Source: Oceaniglobus roseus (GTDB lineage Bacteria > Pseudomonadota > Alphaproteobacteria > Rhodobacterales > Rhodobacteraceae). From it: a stretch of DNA of 64,000 bases. The stretch lies in assembly GCF_002869745.1 (NCBI RefSeq), contig NZ_PNOS01000007.1, positions 53,696-117,695 of the forward strand, in the 5' to 3' direction. The notes below the pieces were generated by a model. That model was given only the letters and a program-made list of their open reading frames with translations, was not told the origin of the DNA and made no database searches. Both the position numbers and the translations under genes were made by a program. Below are positions 51,135-61,369 of the stretch, piece by piece (positions within the stretch are counted from its first letter, which is position 1; every line of letters begins with the position of its first letter).

Positions 51135-52918
51135 TCCGCACCCCCCTTCGCCCCCTGGCCCGCATCCTGCGCGCCCGCGAGACCGGCGAGAACCCGGACG
51201 CCATCGAGGCCGAGAACCTGCGCCTGCGCCACGAGGCGCAGCGCGACCGCGCGCGGATGCAGGCCGAGGGGCGGCTCCTGGTGCTGTCGGTGTTCTTCTT
51301 CTGCGCCTTCGGCGTCGTCGGCGCCCGCATGGGGCTGATGGCGGCCTCCGTCCCGGAGGAGCCGCGGGTGCAGGCCGGCGGCACCGCCATCGTCGCGCAG
51401 CGCGCCGACATCGTCGACCGCAACGGCCGGGTGCTGGCGACGAACATGTTCACCCACTCGCTCTATGCCCAGCCGCCGCTGATGATCGACAAGGAGAAGG
51501 CTGCGCGCGAGCTGGCGAAGATCTTCCCCGAGCTGGACGAGCAGAAGCTGCTGAAAGACTTCACCGGCAAGCGCAAGTTCCTGTGGATCCGCAAGAAACT
51601 CAGCCCCGAGCAGAAGCAGGCGGTGCACGACATCGGCGATCCGGGTCTCCTGTTCGGCCCGCGCGAGATGCGCCTCTATCCGAACGGCAGCCTTGCCGCC
51701 CATATCCTCGGCGGGGCGAGCTTCGGGCGCGAGGGCGTCCATTCGGCCGAGGTGATCGGCGTGGCTGGCGTCGAGCGGGCGTTCGACGACTACCTCCGCG
51801 ACCCGGCCGAGGAGGGCAGGCCGCTGCAGCTGTCCATCGACCTCACCGTCCAGTCGGCGGTGCGCGAGGTGCTGTACGGCGGCATGAAGCTGATGAACGC
51901 CAAGGGTGCCGCTGCGGTGCTGATGGACGTGCACACCGGCGAGGTGCTGTCGATGGTGTCGCTGCCGGACTTCGACCCGAACGACCGCCCGCCGCCGCTG
52001 CTGAAGGGCGATCCCGCGGACAGCCCGCTGTTCAACCGCGCGCTCCAGGGGGTCTACGAGCTGGGCTCGACCTTCAAGATCTTCACCGTCTCGCAGGCGA
52101 TGGAGATGGGCATGGTCCGCCCCGAAACCATGGTCGACGCCAACGCGCCGATGAAATGGGGCCGCTTCAAGATCCACGAGTTCCAGAACCACAACTACGG
52201 CCCGCTGCTGTCGGTGACGGACGTGATCGTGAAATCCTCGAACGTCGGCACCGCGAAGATCGCCCTCAGGATCGGCGGCGAGCGGCAGAAGGCGTTCCTG
52301 GGCGAACTCGGCTTCCTCCAGCCGACGCCGATCGAGATGGTCGAGGCGCCCGGCGCGGCGCCGATCTATCCCGGCAACTGGAGCGAGATCACCACGATCA
52401 CCGCCTCCTACGGCCACGGCATCGCCGCATCGCCGATGCATCTCGCGGCGGCCTATTCGTCGCTCCTGAACGGCGGTACGCGGGTCGTGCCGACGCTGCT
52501 GAGGCGCAACACGGTCGAGAAGGGCAAGCGGATCGTGTCCGAGGAGACCTCGCGCGCCGCGCGCGAGATGCTGCGGCAGGTGGTGGTGCGCGGCACGGCC
52601 AGCTTCGGCGCCGTCGCGGGCTACGAGGTGGCGGGCAAGACCGGGACGGCCAACAAGCCCAAGGGCAACGGCGGCTACTACCAGGACAAGAACGTCAACA
52701 CCTTCGCCAGCGTCTTTCCCGCGTCGGACCCGAAATACGTCCTGATCGTCACCATGGACGAGGCCTCGGACACGTCGGGGGACGAGCCGCGCCGCACCGC
52801 CGGCTGGACGGCCGTGCCCGTCGCCGCCGAGGTGATCCGCCGCGCCGCGCCCCTGCTGGGACTGGCCCCGATCATTGAAACTCCCGACCTGACTGCGGTA
52901 AGGCATACCTCGAACTGA
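51131..52918 (+). CDS. ftsI: Septal peptidoglycan transpeptidase FtsI (PBP3)
   Basis: A 595-residue class B penicillin-binding protein. A membrane helix (VLSVFFFCAFGVVGARMGLM, about 50-70) precedes the pedestal domain (ADIVDRNGRVLATN). The transpeptidase domain has active-site Ser313 in GSTFK, SSN (KSSNVGT), and Lys503-Thr-Gly-Thr. It crosslinks septal peptidoglycan with FtsW. ATG 51131 overlaps the ftsL stop (ATGA). Confidence 0.95.
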   Translation: MIRTPLRPLARILRARETGENPDAIEAENLRLRHEAQRDRARMQAEGRLLVLSVFFFCAFGVVGARMGLMAASVPEEPRVQAGGTAIVAQRADIVDRNGRVLATNMFTHSLYAQPPLMIDKEKAARELAKIFPELDEQKLLKDFTGKRKFLWIRKKLSPEQKQAVHDIGDPGLLFGPREMRLYPNGSLAAHILGGASFGREGVHSAEVIGVAGVERAFDDYLRDPAEEGRPLQLSIDLTVQSAVREVLYGGMKLMNAKGAAAVLMDVHTGEVLSMVSLPDFDPNDRPPPLLKGDPADSPLFNRALQGVYELGSTFKIFTVSQAMEMGMVRPETMVDANAPMKWGRFKIHEFQNHNYGPLLSVTDVIVKSSNVGTAKIALRIGGERQKAFLGELGFLQPTPIEMVEAPGAAPIYPGNWSEITTITASYGHGIAASPMHLAAAYSSLLNGGTRVVPTLLRRNTVEKGKRIVSEETSRAAREMLRQVVVRGTASFGAVAGYEVAGKTGTANKPKGNGGYYQDKNVNTFASVFPASDPKYVLIVTMDEASDTSGDEPRRTAGWTAVPVAAEVIRRAAPLLGLAPIIETPDLTAVRHTSN

Positions 52919-52934
52919 AGGGGGCAGGGCAGCC

Positions 52935-54434
52935 ATGGGCAGGACGAACGGCAAGGTGAAGGAGGCGGCGCTCGCCGATCTGGGGCTGACCGCGCAGAAC
53001 GGGCGCGAGGCGGTGGTGACGGGGCTTTCCGTCGACAGCCGGACCCTCGCACGCGGCAACCTCTTCGCGGCGCTGCCGGGGGTGAAGGTCCACGGCGCCC
53101 GCTTCGTGGAGGGCGCGCTGGCCCGCGGCGCCTCGGCCATCCTGACCGACCGCGAGGGCGCGCAGATCGCGGCCGCGGCGCTGGACGGATCGGACGCCGC
53201 GCTGGTGGTGGCCGAGGATCCGCGCCAGACCCTTGCCCTGGCCGCCGCGCTCTGGTTCGAACGCCAGCCCGAGGTGATCGTCGCCACCACCGGCACCAAC
53301 GGCAAGACCTCCGTCGCCACCTTCGCGCGCCAGATCTGGATGCTGCTGGGCGAGCAGGCGGTGAACCTCGGCACCACCGGCGTTCAGGGCGCCTATGCCG
53401 CGCCGCTGCGCCACACCACGCCCGAGCCGATCACGCTCCACGCCATGCTGGCCGAGCTGGAAGCCGCCCACATCACCCACGTCGCCATGGAGGCGTCGAG
53501 CCACGGGCTGGCCCAGCGGCGGCTCGACGGCGTGCGGCTCTCGGCGGCGGCCTTCACCAACTTCAGCCAGGACCACCTGGATTACCACGCGAGCTTCGAG
53601 GAATATTTCGCGGCGAAGGCGGGCCTGTTCGACCGGGTCCTGCCGGAGGACGCCATCGCCGTCATCAACATCGACGATCCCCGCGGCCCCGACATGGCCA
53701 ACATCGCCGAGATGCGCGGCCAGGACGTTCTCCGGATCGGCCGGGCCGGGGATGCCGCGCTCCGGATCCTGTCGCAGCGCTTCGATGCCACCGGGCAGGA
53801 CCTGCGGTTTTCCTGGAACGGCGTCACGCGGCAGGTGCGGCTGAACCTGATCGGCGGCTTCCAGGCGGGCAACGTGCTGGCCGCGGCCGGGCTGGTGCTG
53901 GCCTGCGGCGAGGATCCGGCCCGCGTCTTCGACACATTGCCCCACCTGGTGACGGTCGCCGGGCGGATGCAACTGGCCGCGACGCGGGACAACGGTGCCG
54001 CGGTCTTCGTGGACTACGCCCACACGCCCGACGCGATCGCCACCGCGCTGTCGAACCTGCGCCCCCACGTCATGGGGCGGCTGGTGGTCGCCTACGGAGC
54101 GGGCGGCGACCGCGACCGCGGAAAGCGGCCGCTGATGGGCAAGGCGGCGGCGGAGAACGCCGATGTTCGAATAGTGACAGACGACAACCCACGGAGCGAG
54201 GATCCGGCCGAAATAAGGTCACAGATCCTCAAGGCCGATCCCGACGCGATCGAGGTCGGCGACCGCGCGGAGGCGATCCTGAGGGGCGTCGACATGTTGG
54301 AGGCCGGCGACGCGCTGCTGATCGCGGGCAAGGGCCACGAGACCGGGCAGACCGTGGGCGACGCCGTCTTCCCCTTCGACGACGTGGAACAGGCAAGCGT
54401 CGCCGTCGCGGCGCTGGACGGGCGCGTGGCATGA
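52935..54434 (+). CDS. murE: UDP-MurNAc-tripeptide synthetase MurE
   Basis: A 499-residue Mur ligase: N-terminal UDP-binding region (GLSVDSRTLARGNLFAALPG), ATP loop TGTNGKTSVATF, carbamylated-Lys region, and the DNPR motif (DDNPRSEDP) that indicates meso-diaminopimelate as the added residue. It adds the third residue of the stem peptide. The stop overlaps murF by 4 bp. Confidence 0.95.
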   Translation: MGRTNGKVKEAALADLGLTAQNGREAVVTGLSVDSRTLARGNLFAALPGVKVHGARFVEGALARGASAILTDREGAQIAAAALDGSDAALVVAEDPRQTLALAAALWFERQPEVIVATTGTNGKTSVATFARQIWMLLGEQAVNLGTTGVQGAYAAPLRHTTPEPITLHAMLAELEAAHITHVAMEASSHGLAQRRLDGVRLSAAAFTNFSQDHLDYHASFEEYFAAKAGLFDRVLPEDAIAVINIDDPRGPDMANIAEMRGQDVLRIGRAGDAALRILSQRFDATGQDLRFSWNGVTRQVRLNLIGGFQAGNVLAAAGLVLACGEDPARVFDTLPHLVTVAGRMQLAATRDNGAAVFVDYAHTPDAIATALSNLRPHVMGRLVVAYGAGGDRDRGKRPLMGKAAAENADVRIVTDDNPRSEDPAEIRSQILKADPDAIEVGDRAEAILRGVDMLEAGDALLIAGKGHETGQTVGDAVFPFDDVEQASVAVAALDGRVA

Positions 54435-55936
54435 CCCCGCTCTGGACCTCCGCCGAGGCGGTCGAGGCGACCTGGGGCGTGACGACGCGTCCCTGGACCG
54501 CCACCGGCGTCTCGATCGACACCCGCACCCTGCAACCGGGCGACCTGTTCGTGGCGCTGTCGGACGTGCGCGACGGCCACGATTTCGTGGCGCAGGCGCT
54601 GGAGAAGGGCGCCGCCGCCGCCCTCGTCTCGCACATCCCCGCGGGGCTGGACGAAACCGCGCCGCTGCTGATCGTCGACAAGGTGCTGCCCGCGCTCGAG
54701 GCGATGGGGCGCTTCGCCCGCGCCCGGACCTGCGCGACGGTGATCGGCGTCACCGGCTCGGTCGGCAAGACCTCGGCCAAGGAGATGCTGCGCACCGTGC
54801 TGAGCGCCGCCGGGCGCACGCACGCGGCCGAGGCGAGCTACAACAACCACTGGGGCGTGCCGCTGACGCTCGCGCGGATGCCGAAGGACGCCGATTTCGC
54901 GGTGATCGAGATCGGCATGAACCACCCGGGCGAGATCGAGCCCCTGTCGCGCATGGCCGCGCCCCATGTCGCGATGATCACCACCATCGCGGCGGCGCAC
55001 CTCGAGGCCTTCGAGAACCTCGAGGGCATCGCCCACGAGAAGGCGTCGATCTTCGGCGGGCTCGTCGCCGGGGGCACCGCCGTCGTCAACCGGGACGTGC
55101 CGCAGGCGCGGATCCTGCTCGACACCGCCCGCGCCCATGGCGCGCGGATCATAGGCTTCGGCGAGGCGCCGGAGGCGGACTATCGCCTGCTCGACGCGCG
55201 CCCGGCGGGGGGTGCCACGGTCGTGCAGGCGCAGCACGGGGAGATGCCGCTGCTGTTCAAGGTGATGACCGGCGGGCGTCACTTCGCGATGAACGCGCTG
55301 GCGGTGATCGCGACGGCCGAGGCGGCCGGGGCCGATCCCGCGATCCTCGTGAGGGAGATCGCGAACTGGGCTCCCCCCGCGGGCCGCGGCACCCGCGAGA
55401 AGATCGCGCTCGACCCCGCGAACGAGGCGCTGACGATCGAGCTGATCGACGACGCCTTCAACGCCAACCCCACCTCCATGGCCGCCGCGCTGGAGGTGCT
55501 GGCCGACAGCACGCCCGTTTCGGGCATCGGAAGGATCGGCAAGGGGCGGCGCATCGCCATCCTCGGCGACATGCTGGAACTCGGTCCCGACGAGGCGGCG
55601 ATGCACCTTGCCCTCGGCGATCTCGACAGCCTGCGCGCGGTCGACATCGTCCACGCCGTGGGCCCCCGCATGAAACCGCTGTTCGACAGCCTGCCCGAGC
55701 ACATGCGCGGCCGCTGGGTGGCCTCCGCCCACGATCTTGCCGAGAAGGCGCACGGCCTGGTCGACGCGGGCGACGTGGTGCTGGTGAAGGGCTCGAAGGG
55801 CAGCAAGGTGAGCCTTGTCGTTGACGCCATCCGCAAACTGGGTCATCGCGTGCCGGGCCGCGGCATCCTGTCCGGCGGCGAAGGGGCGATGCCCGCCGTC
55901 GAGGCGGCCGCCCGGCCCGACGGAGGGGCGATCTGA
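54431..55936 (+). CDS. murF: UDP-MurNAc-tripeptide-D-alanyl-D-alanine ligase MurF
   Basis: A 501-residue Mur ligase with ATP loop TGSVGKTSAKEM, NNHWGVPLTLARMP, EIGMNHPGEIEPL, and the C-terminal DAFNANPTSM and ILGDMLELGPDE blocks that distinguish MurF. It adds D-Ala-D-Ala to complete the pentapeptide. The start overlaps murE and the stop abuts the mraY GTG. Confidence 0.95.
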   Translation: MTPLWTSAEAVEATWGVTTRPWTATGVSIDTRTLQPGDLFVALSDVRDGHDFVAQALEKGAAAALVSHIPAGLDETAPLLIVDKVLPALEAMGRFARARTCATVIGVTGSVGKTSAKEMLRTVLSAAGRTHAAEASYNNHWGVPLTLARMPKDADFAVIEIGMNHPGEIEPLSRMAAPHVAMITTIAAAHLEAFENLEGIAHEKASIFGGLVAGGTAVVNRDVPQARILLDTARAHGARIIGFGEAPEADYRLLDARPAGGATVVQAQHGEMPLLFKVMTGGRHFAMNALAVIATAEAAGADPAILVREIANWAPPAGRGTREKIALDPANEALTIELIDDAFNANPTSMAAALEVLADSTPVSGIGRIGKGRRIAILGDMLELGPDEAAMHLALGDLDSLRAVDIVHAVGPRMKPLFDSLPEHMRGRWVASAHDLAEKAHGLVDAGDVVLVKGSKGSKVSLVVDAIRKLGHRVPGRGILSGGEGAMPAVEAAARPDGGAI

Positions 55937-57022
55937 GTGCTTTACTGGCTTACCGAATTCTCTGACGGCGGCGACGTCTTCAACCTGTTCCGCTACATCA
56001 CGTTCCGGGCGGGGGCGGCGTTCTTCACCGCGCTCGTCTTCGGCTTCATGTTCGGCCGCCCGCTGATCAACCTGCTGCGCCGTCGCCAGAAGCACGGCCA
56101 GCCGATCCGCACCGACGGCCCCGAAAGCCACATCGTGACCAAGGCGGGCACGCCCACCATGGGGGGCGTGCTGATCCTCGGCGCTCTGATCGTGTCGACC
56201 CTGCTCTGGGCACGGCTCGACAACCCCTATGTCTGGATGGTGCTGTTCGTCACCATCGGCTTCGGCCTGATCGGCTTCGCCGACGACTATGCCAAGGTGA
56301 CGAAGAACAGCAACGCGGGCCTCTCGGGCAAGTCGCGGCTCGCCATCGGCTTCGCCATCGCCGCGCTCGCCTCGGTCTGGGCGGCGTATTTCCACCCGGC
56401 CGAGCTGAGCTACAACCTCGCCTTCCCGATCTTCAAGAACGTGCTGCTGCACCTCGGCTGGTTCTTCATCCCCTTCGCCATGTTCGTCATCGTCGGCGCC
56501 GCCAACGCGGTGAACCTGACGGACGGTCTGGACGGTCTCGCCATCATGCCGGTGATGATCGCGGCCGGCACGCTCGGCGTCATCGCCTATGCCGTGGGCC
56601 GGGTCGACTTCACCGACTACCTCGATGTCCACTACGTCCCCGGAACCGGAGAGCTGCTGATCTTCACCGCCGGGCTGATCGGCGGCGGGCTCGGGTTCCT
56701 CTGGTACAATGCGCCGCCCGCGGCGGTGTTCATGGGCGACACCGGCTCGCTCGCGCTCGGCGGCGCGCTCGGCGCCATCGCTGTCGCGATCAAGCACGAG
56801 CTGGTCCTGGGCGTGGTCGGCGGCCTCTTCGTGGTCGAGGCGCTGTCGGTCATCATCCAGGTCTTCTATTTCAAGCGCACCGGCAAGCGGGTGTTCCTGA
56901 TGGCCCCGATCCACCACCACTTCGAGAAGCGCGGCTGGGCCGAGCCGCAGATCGTCATCCGCTTCTGGATCATCTCCCTGATCCTCGCGCTGATCGGACT
57001 GGCGACGCTGAAGCTGCGTTAA
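55937..57022 (+). CDS. mraY: Phospho-MurNAc-pentapeptide transferase MraY
   Basis: A 361-residue polytopic enzyme (about ten membrane helices) making lipid I on undecaprenyl phosphate. Signatures are [35 protein letters not shown] (Asp pair), [13 protein letters not shown], and [12 protein letters not shown] near the end. GTG 55937 follows the murF stop directly. The operon appears to end here, before a GC hairpin. Confidence 0.96.
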   Translation: MLYWLTEFSDGGDVFNLFRYITFRAGAAFFTALVFGFMFGRPLINLLRRRQKHGQPIRTDGPESHIVTKAGTPTMGGVLILGALIVSTLLWARLDNPYVWMVLFVTIGFGLIGFADDYAKVTKNSNAGLSGKSRLAIGFAIAALASVWAAYFHPAELSYNLAFPIFKNVLLHLGWFFIPFAMFVIVGAANAVNLTDGLDGLAIMPVMIAAGTLGVIAYAVGRVDFTDYLDVHYVPGTGELLIFTAGLIGGGLGFLWYNAPPAAVFMGDTGSLALGGALGAIAVAIKHELVLGVVGGLFVVEALSVIIQVFYFKRTGKRVFLMAPIHHHFEKRGWAEPQIVIRFWIISLILALIGLATLKLR

Positions 57023-57086
57023 CGTCGGGGCTCTATCGCACCCAGCGGAGATGTCCCGCCGGGCGGCAACGCCGGGCAGCCCCCGA

Positions 57087-57102
57087 CCGCCCGCACGGGC
57101 GG
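57087..57102 (+). terminator. GC hairpin after mraY
   Basis: CCGCCC-gcac-GGGCGG, extendable by AGCCC/GGGCT with a bulge, followed by ggcttctc. It lies about 65 bp after the mraY stop. Plausible terminator of the mraZ operon; the U-run is short. Confidence 0.45.
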
Positions 57103-57270
57103 GGGCTTCTCCCCCGCCCGCGGTCGGGGAATGCCCTATGTGCGGAGCGGAACTTGCAAAGTAGCGGTGCGCACAGCGGGCGAGCGCGGGCATCTGCCGT
57201 TTGCCCCCGCTTGTCTGCTCCCCGCCAATCGCCTACCAAGCGCCAGCAAGTTCACCCGAGGACCGATCCC

Positions 57271-58608
57271 ATGCGCCTGACCCGCTATTTCCTGCCCGTG
57301 CTGAAAGAGACGCCCGCCGAGGCGCAGATCGTCAGCCACCGCCTGATGCTGAGGGCCGGCATGATCAAGCAGGCCGCGGCGGGGATCTATTCGTGGCTGC
57401 CGCTCGGCTACAAGGTGCTGAAGAACATCGAGACCATCGTGCACGAGGAGCAGCAGCGCGCGGGCCATATCCCGATGCTGATGCCGACGCTGCAATCGGC
57501 CGACCTCTGGCGCGAATCCGGCCGCTTCGATGCCTACGGTCCCGAGATGCTCAGGATCAAGGACCGGCAGGACCGCGACATGCTCTACGGTCCGACGAAC
57601 GAGGAGATGATCACCGACATCTTCCGCAGCCACGTCAGCAGCTACAAGGACCTGCCGCTGACGCTCTACCACATCCAGTGGAAGTTCCGCGACGAGATGC
57701 GGCCGCGCTTCGGCGTCATGCGCGGGCGCGAGTTCCTGATGAAGGACGGCTACAACTTCGACCTGACGAAGGAGGACGCGCTGCACGCCTACAACCGCCA
57801 CCTCGTCAGCTACCTGCGCACCTACGAACGCATGGGGTTGCAGGCGATCCCGATGCGCGCGGACTCGGGGCCGATCGGCGGCGACGACACCCACGAGTTC
57901 CTGGTGCTGGCCGAGACGGGCGAGTCCGAGGTGTTCTACGATGCCGAGATCACCGACCTGAAGTTCGGCGACCGCGAGATCGACTACGATTCGCGCGAGG
58001 CCTGCCAGGCGGTGCTGGAGGAGTTCACCTCGCGCTATGCCCGCACGGACGAGACCCACGACGAGGCGGTGTTCAACGAGATCCCCGAAGAGCGGCGCCG
58101 CGTCGCGCGGGGCATCGAGGTGGGGCAGATCTTCTACTTCGGCACCAAGTATTCCGAGCCGATGGGCGCCATGGTGCAGACGCCGGAAGGCGGCCGGGTG
58201 CCGGTGCACATGGGCTCCCACGGGATCGGCGTGTCGCGTCTGCTCGGCGCGATCATCGAGGCGAGCCACGACGACAAGGGCATCATCTGGCCCGAGGGCG
58301 TGACGCCCTTCCACGTCGGCATCGTGAACCTCAAGCAGGGCGACGCCGAGGCCGATGCCGCCTGCGAGTCGCTCTACAGGCAGATCACCGACCTCGGGCT
58401 GGAACCGCTCTACGACGACCGGGAGGAGCGGGCAGGGGGCAAGTTCGCCACCATGGACCTGATCGGCCTGCCCTGGCGGATCACCGTCGGCCCCCGGGGG
58501 CTGAAGAACGGCGTGGTCGAGCTGACCTCGCGCAGGACCGGCGAGTCCGAAGAGATGGCGCCCGAGGCTGCCGTCGCCCGGATCGCGGGGATCTACGGCA
58601 AGGGGTGA
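57271..58608 (+). CDS. proS: Proline-tRNA ligase (short form)
   Basis: A 445-residue class II aminoacyl-tRNA synthetase charging tRNA-Pro. It has motif 1 around [20 protein letters not shown], motif 2 [25 protein letters not shown], and motif 3 [16 protein letters not shown]. It lacks the long editing insertion of E. coli-type ProRS, as in alphaproteobacteria. ATG 57271 is used although the frame is open upstream. Confidence 0.95.
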   Translation: MRLTRYFLPVLKETPAEAQIVSHRLMLRAGMIKQAAAGIYSWLPLGYKVLKNIETIVHEEQQRAGHIPMLMPTLQSADLWRESGRFDAYGPEMLRIKDRQDRDMLYGPTNEEMITDIFRSHVSSYKDLPLTLYHIQWKFRDEMRPRFGVMRGREFLMKDGYNFDLTKEDALHAYNRHLVSYLRTYERMGLQAIPMRADSGPIGGDDTHEFLVLAETGESEVFYDAEITDLKFGDREIDYDSREACQAVLEEFTSRYARTDETHDEAVFNEIPEERRRVARGIEVGQIFYFGTKYSEPMGAMVQTPEGGRVPVHMGSHGIGVSRLLGAIIEASHDDKGIIWPEGVTPFHVGIVNLKQGDAEADAACESLYRQITDLGLEPLYDDREERAGGKFATMDLIGLPWRITVGPRGLKNGVVELTSRRTGESEEMAPEAAVARIAGIYGKG

Positions 58609-58856
58609 AGGCCCGACACTGAAATCTGAAGCGTGGTGCCGCGTCCCGTCGCGGCGCCCGCGTTCCTGCCAGGCACAGGGCAATCGACCGCCGCATATCC
58701 GCCGGGTCGCCCTTGTCCGCGCGCCCGGCATCTTGCCTACGCACGAACCGGGGCCAGAACCGAGGCCCGCGCCCCAACCCTTTCGTGAAGAAACCGTGAC
58801 CGCGGCCGGGGTGTTCAGTCGTGAACGCCATACCAGCCACCGAAACGGAGACTGAC

Positions 58857-60065
58857 ATGACCCGCACGCTTTCCCTCCTCGCCGCCACCGCCGCCTTCCC
58901 CGTCCTCGCGATGGCCGAGCCGGTCGAACAGGGCCCCAGGAACGTCCCCGAGTTCGAACCCGCCTTCGAGAACCAGACCCGCGCCCCCGCCATGGACAGC
59001 GGCGTGTCCCTGGAGGTCGAGGAGATCGCCTCGGGCCTGAGCCATCCCTGGGGGATCGAGGTGCTGCCCGACGGCAGCTATCTGGTCACCGAGCGCTCGG
59101 GCGCCCTGCGACACGTCGGGGAAGACGGCACGGTCGGCGAACCGATCGCGGGCGTGCCGGAAGTGCTGGCGCAGGACCAGGGCGGTCTGCTCGACGTGGC
59201 GCTGGCCGAGGATTTCGCGGAAAGCCGCACCGTCTTCCTGACCTATGCCAAGCCGATGGAGGGCGGCATGTCGGCCACCGCCGCCGCGAAGGGCAGGCTG
59301 TCGGAGGACCTGCGCGAACTGACCGGCGTCACCGACATCTTCGTGCAGGACCCGCCCGCGCCGAACGCCAAGCACTTCGGCAGCCGGATCGTGCCCCACG
59401 GCGACTATGTGTTCATCACCACCGGCGAGCACTTCACCGACCGCCTGCGCCAGTACGCGCAGGATCTCGACAAGACCTACGGCAAGATCGTCCGCGTCAC
59501 CCTCGACGGCGAGGCGCCGGGCGACAATCCGTTCGCGGGCGAGGAGGGCGCCAGGCCCGAGATCTGGTCCTATGGCCACCGCAACATCCAGGGCGCCGCC
59601 ATCCGCCCCTCGACGGGCGAACTCTGGGGGCTGGAGCACGGGCCGAAGGGCGGGGACGAGCTGAACCGGATCGAGGCGGGCGGGAACTACGGCTGGCCGC
59701 TCGTCAGCTACGGCGAGAAGTACTCGGGCCAGCCCGTCGGCAGCGGCGAACACAGCCAGGAGGGCGTGGTCGAGCCGCGATACTACTGGGATCCGGTCAT
59801 CGCCCCCGGCGGCTTCGCCTGGATGGAGGGCGAGACCTTCGCCGACTGGGAAGGCGACGTGATCGCCGCCTCGCTGAAGCCCGGCGGCATCGTGCGCCTC
59901 GACCTCGAGGACGAGACGGTGGTCGGCGAAGAGCGCTTCCTGCGCGACGAACTGGGCCGCGTGCGCGACATCGAGATCGCGCCGGACGGGGCGATCCTTG
60001 CCATCACCGACCAGGACAACGGGCGGCTGGTGCGGCTGACCCCCGGCACGCAGGCGATGGACTGA
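58857..60065 (+). CDS. PQQ-type soluble sugar (aldose/sorbosone) dehydrogenase-like protein
   Basis: A 402-residue secreted beta-propeller. A signal peptide (SLLAATAAFPVLAMA) precedes the propeller, with GLSHPWGIEVLPDGSYLVTERSG, DQGGLLDVAL, HFGSRIVPHGDYVFITTGEHF, LWGLEHGPKGGDELNRIEAGGNYGWPLVSYG and PGGFAWMEG. These match the PQQ-dependent aldose sugar dehydrogenase family, using PQQ and Ca2+ in the periplasm. The substrate is unknown. ATG 58857 follows ACGGAG. Confidence 0.9.
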   Translation: MTRTLSLLAATAAFPVLAMAEPVEQGPRNVPEFEPAFENQTRAPAMDSGVSLEVEEIASGLSHPWGIEVLPDGSYLVTERSGALRHVGEDGTVGEPIAGVPEVLAQDQGGLLDVALAEDFAESRTVFLTYAKPMEGGMSATAAAKGRLSEDLRELTGVTDIFVQDPPAPNAKHFGSRIVPHGDYVFITTGEHFTDRLRQYAQDLDKTYGKIVRVTLDGEAPGDNPFAGEEGARPEIWSYGHRNIQGAAIRPSTGELWGLEHGPKGGDELNRIEAGGNYGWPLVSYGEKYSGQPVGSGEHSQEGVVEPRYYWDPVIAPGGFAWMEGETFADWEGDVIAASLKPGGIVRLDLEDETVVGEERFLRDELGRVRDIEIAPDGAILAITDQDNGRLVRLTPGTQAMD

Positions 60066-60118
60066 CCTTCGGGGAACCGAAGCGGCCTGTCGGTTGTTGC
60101 TGACGCGATGGAAGATCC

Positions 60119-61276
60119 GTGACAGAACGGCGTCGACCCCGAAGCGATCCGGAGAATGCCGTGACGGTCCTGATACTGGCGGTGCTGATCAGCGCCTGCA
60201 CCCTGGCCATTGCGGCCTTTTCCCTGCTGCCCTTCACCGAAAGCCAGCAGTGGTGGATCCAGGCGATGGAATTTCCCCGGATCCACTACGTCTTCGTGCT
60301 GCTGCCGCTCATCGCCCTGACGCTGGTCCTCATGCCGAGGGGGTGGTGGGCGCTGGTGGCGGTGCAGCTCGCCTGTCTCGGCTACCAGGGCTGGAAGATC
60401 TATCCCTACACGCCTCTGGCCAAGCGCGAGATCGACTATGCCCGGCCCGAACCGCACCACGACGTCGTCCGCGTCATGTCCTCCAACGTGCTGATGGAGA
60501 ACGACAGGTACCAGGCGGTGCGCGACGCCATCACCGGGGCCGATCCCGACATCCTGTTCCTGATGGAGACCGACGAGACATGGGCGAGCGAGCTCGATCC
60601 CGTCGTGCAGGAATACCCCACCGTCCTGCGTCACCCCAAGGACAACTACTATGGCCTCGTGCTTGCCACCCGGCTGAAGGTGCACAAGATGGAGGTGCGC
60701 TACCTGACCGCCGACGACACGCCGACCGCCTTTGCAGAGCTCGAGACCGACACCGGCAAGGTGTTCCGCTTCGTCGGCATGCACCCCCGTCCGCCCACGC
60801 CCGGCGTCGATTCCGAGGATCGCGACGCCCAGCTCTACTATGCCGCCCGCTTCGCCCGCGCCACGGGGATGCCGGTGATCATCATGGGCGATTTCAACGC
60901 CGTCGCCTGGTCGAACATCTCGCACCGGTTCAAGCAGGTGGGCCGCTATCTCGACCCCAGGATCGGCCGTGGCCCGCTGCCGAGCTTCGACGTCAACCAC
61001 CCGATCCTGCGCTTTCCGATCGACCAGATCTACATCACCGACGATGTCGCCATGGTGCATTTTGGCCGCGGCCCCGACGTCGGCTCGGACCATTACCCGA
61101 TGATCGCCGACCTGATCCTCGATCCCGACGTCGCCCGCGGCCTGAACCGCGAGACGCTGCCCCTGGCCGAAAGCCGGGAGGAGGCGATCGCCGCCATGGT
61201 CGAACAGCACGCCGAGCGGTTGCGCCACGCCCATGCGCCGCGGGACGCCACGGCCGAAGCCTCCCGCTCGGAATGA
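60119..61276 (+). CDS. Membrane-anchored endonuclease/exonuclease/phosphatase-family protein
   Basis: A 385-residue protein. Two or three N-terminal membrane helices (TVLILAVLISACTLAIAAFSLL; FVLLPLIALTLVLM; WWALVAVQLACLGY) precede an EEP domain with VMSSNVLMEND, ILFLMETDE (catalytic Glu), MHPRPPTP (His), VIIMGDFNAVAWS (Asp, Asn) and GSDHYPMIADL (Asp-His). It resembles the YafD-like group. It hydrolyses a phosphodiester or lipid phosphate on the periplasmic side; the substrate is unknown. GTG 60119 is the first sensible start. Confidence 0.87.
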   Translation: MTERRRPRSDPENAVTVLILAVLISACTLAIAAFSLLPFTESQQWWIQAMEFPRIHYVFVLLPLIALTLVLMPRGWWALVAVQLACLGYQGWKIYPYTPLAKREIDYARPEPHHDVVRVMSSNVLMENDRYQAVRDAITGADPDILFLMETDETWASELDPVVQEYPTVLRHPKDNYYGLVLATRLKVHKMEVRYLTADDTPTAFAELETDTGKVFRFVGMHPRPPTPGVDSEDRDAQLYYAARFARATGMPVIIMGDFNAVAWSNISHRFKQVGRYLDPRIGRGPLPSFDVNHPILRFPIDQIYITDDVAMVHFGRGPDVGSDHYPMIADLILDPDVARGLNRETLPLAESREEAIAAMVEQHAERLRHAHAPRDATAEASRSE

Positions 61277-61369
61277 CGCCGGTGTGACCGCGACGCCGGG
61301 CGGCGCCACCTTGACCCGGAGCGGCCAAGCGGCGAAGTGTCCGCCTGAGTTTTGGAAAGGACCGCCGCC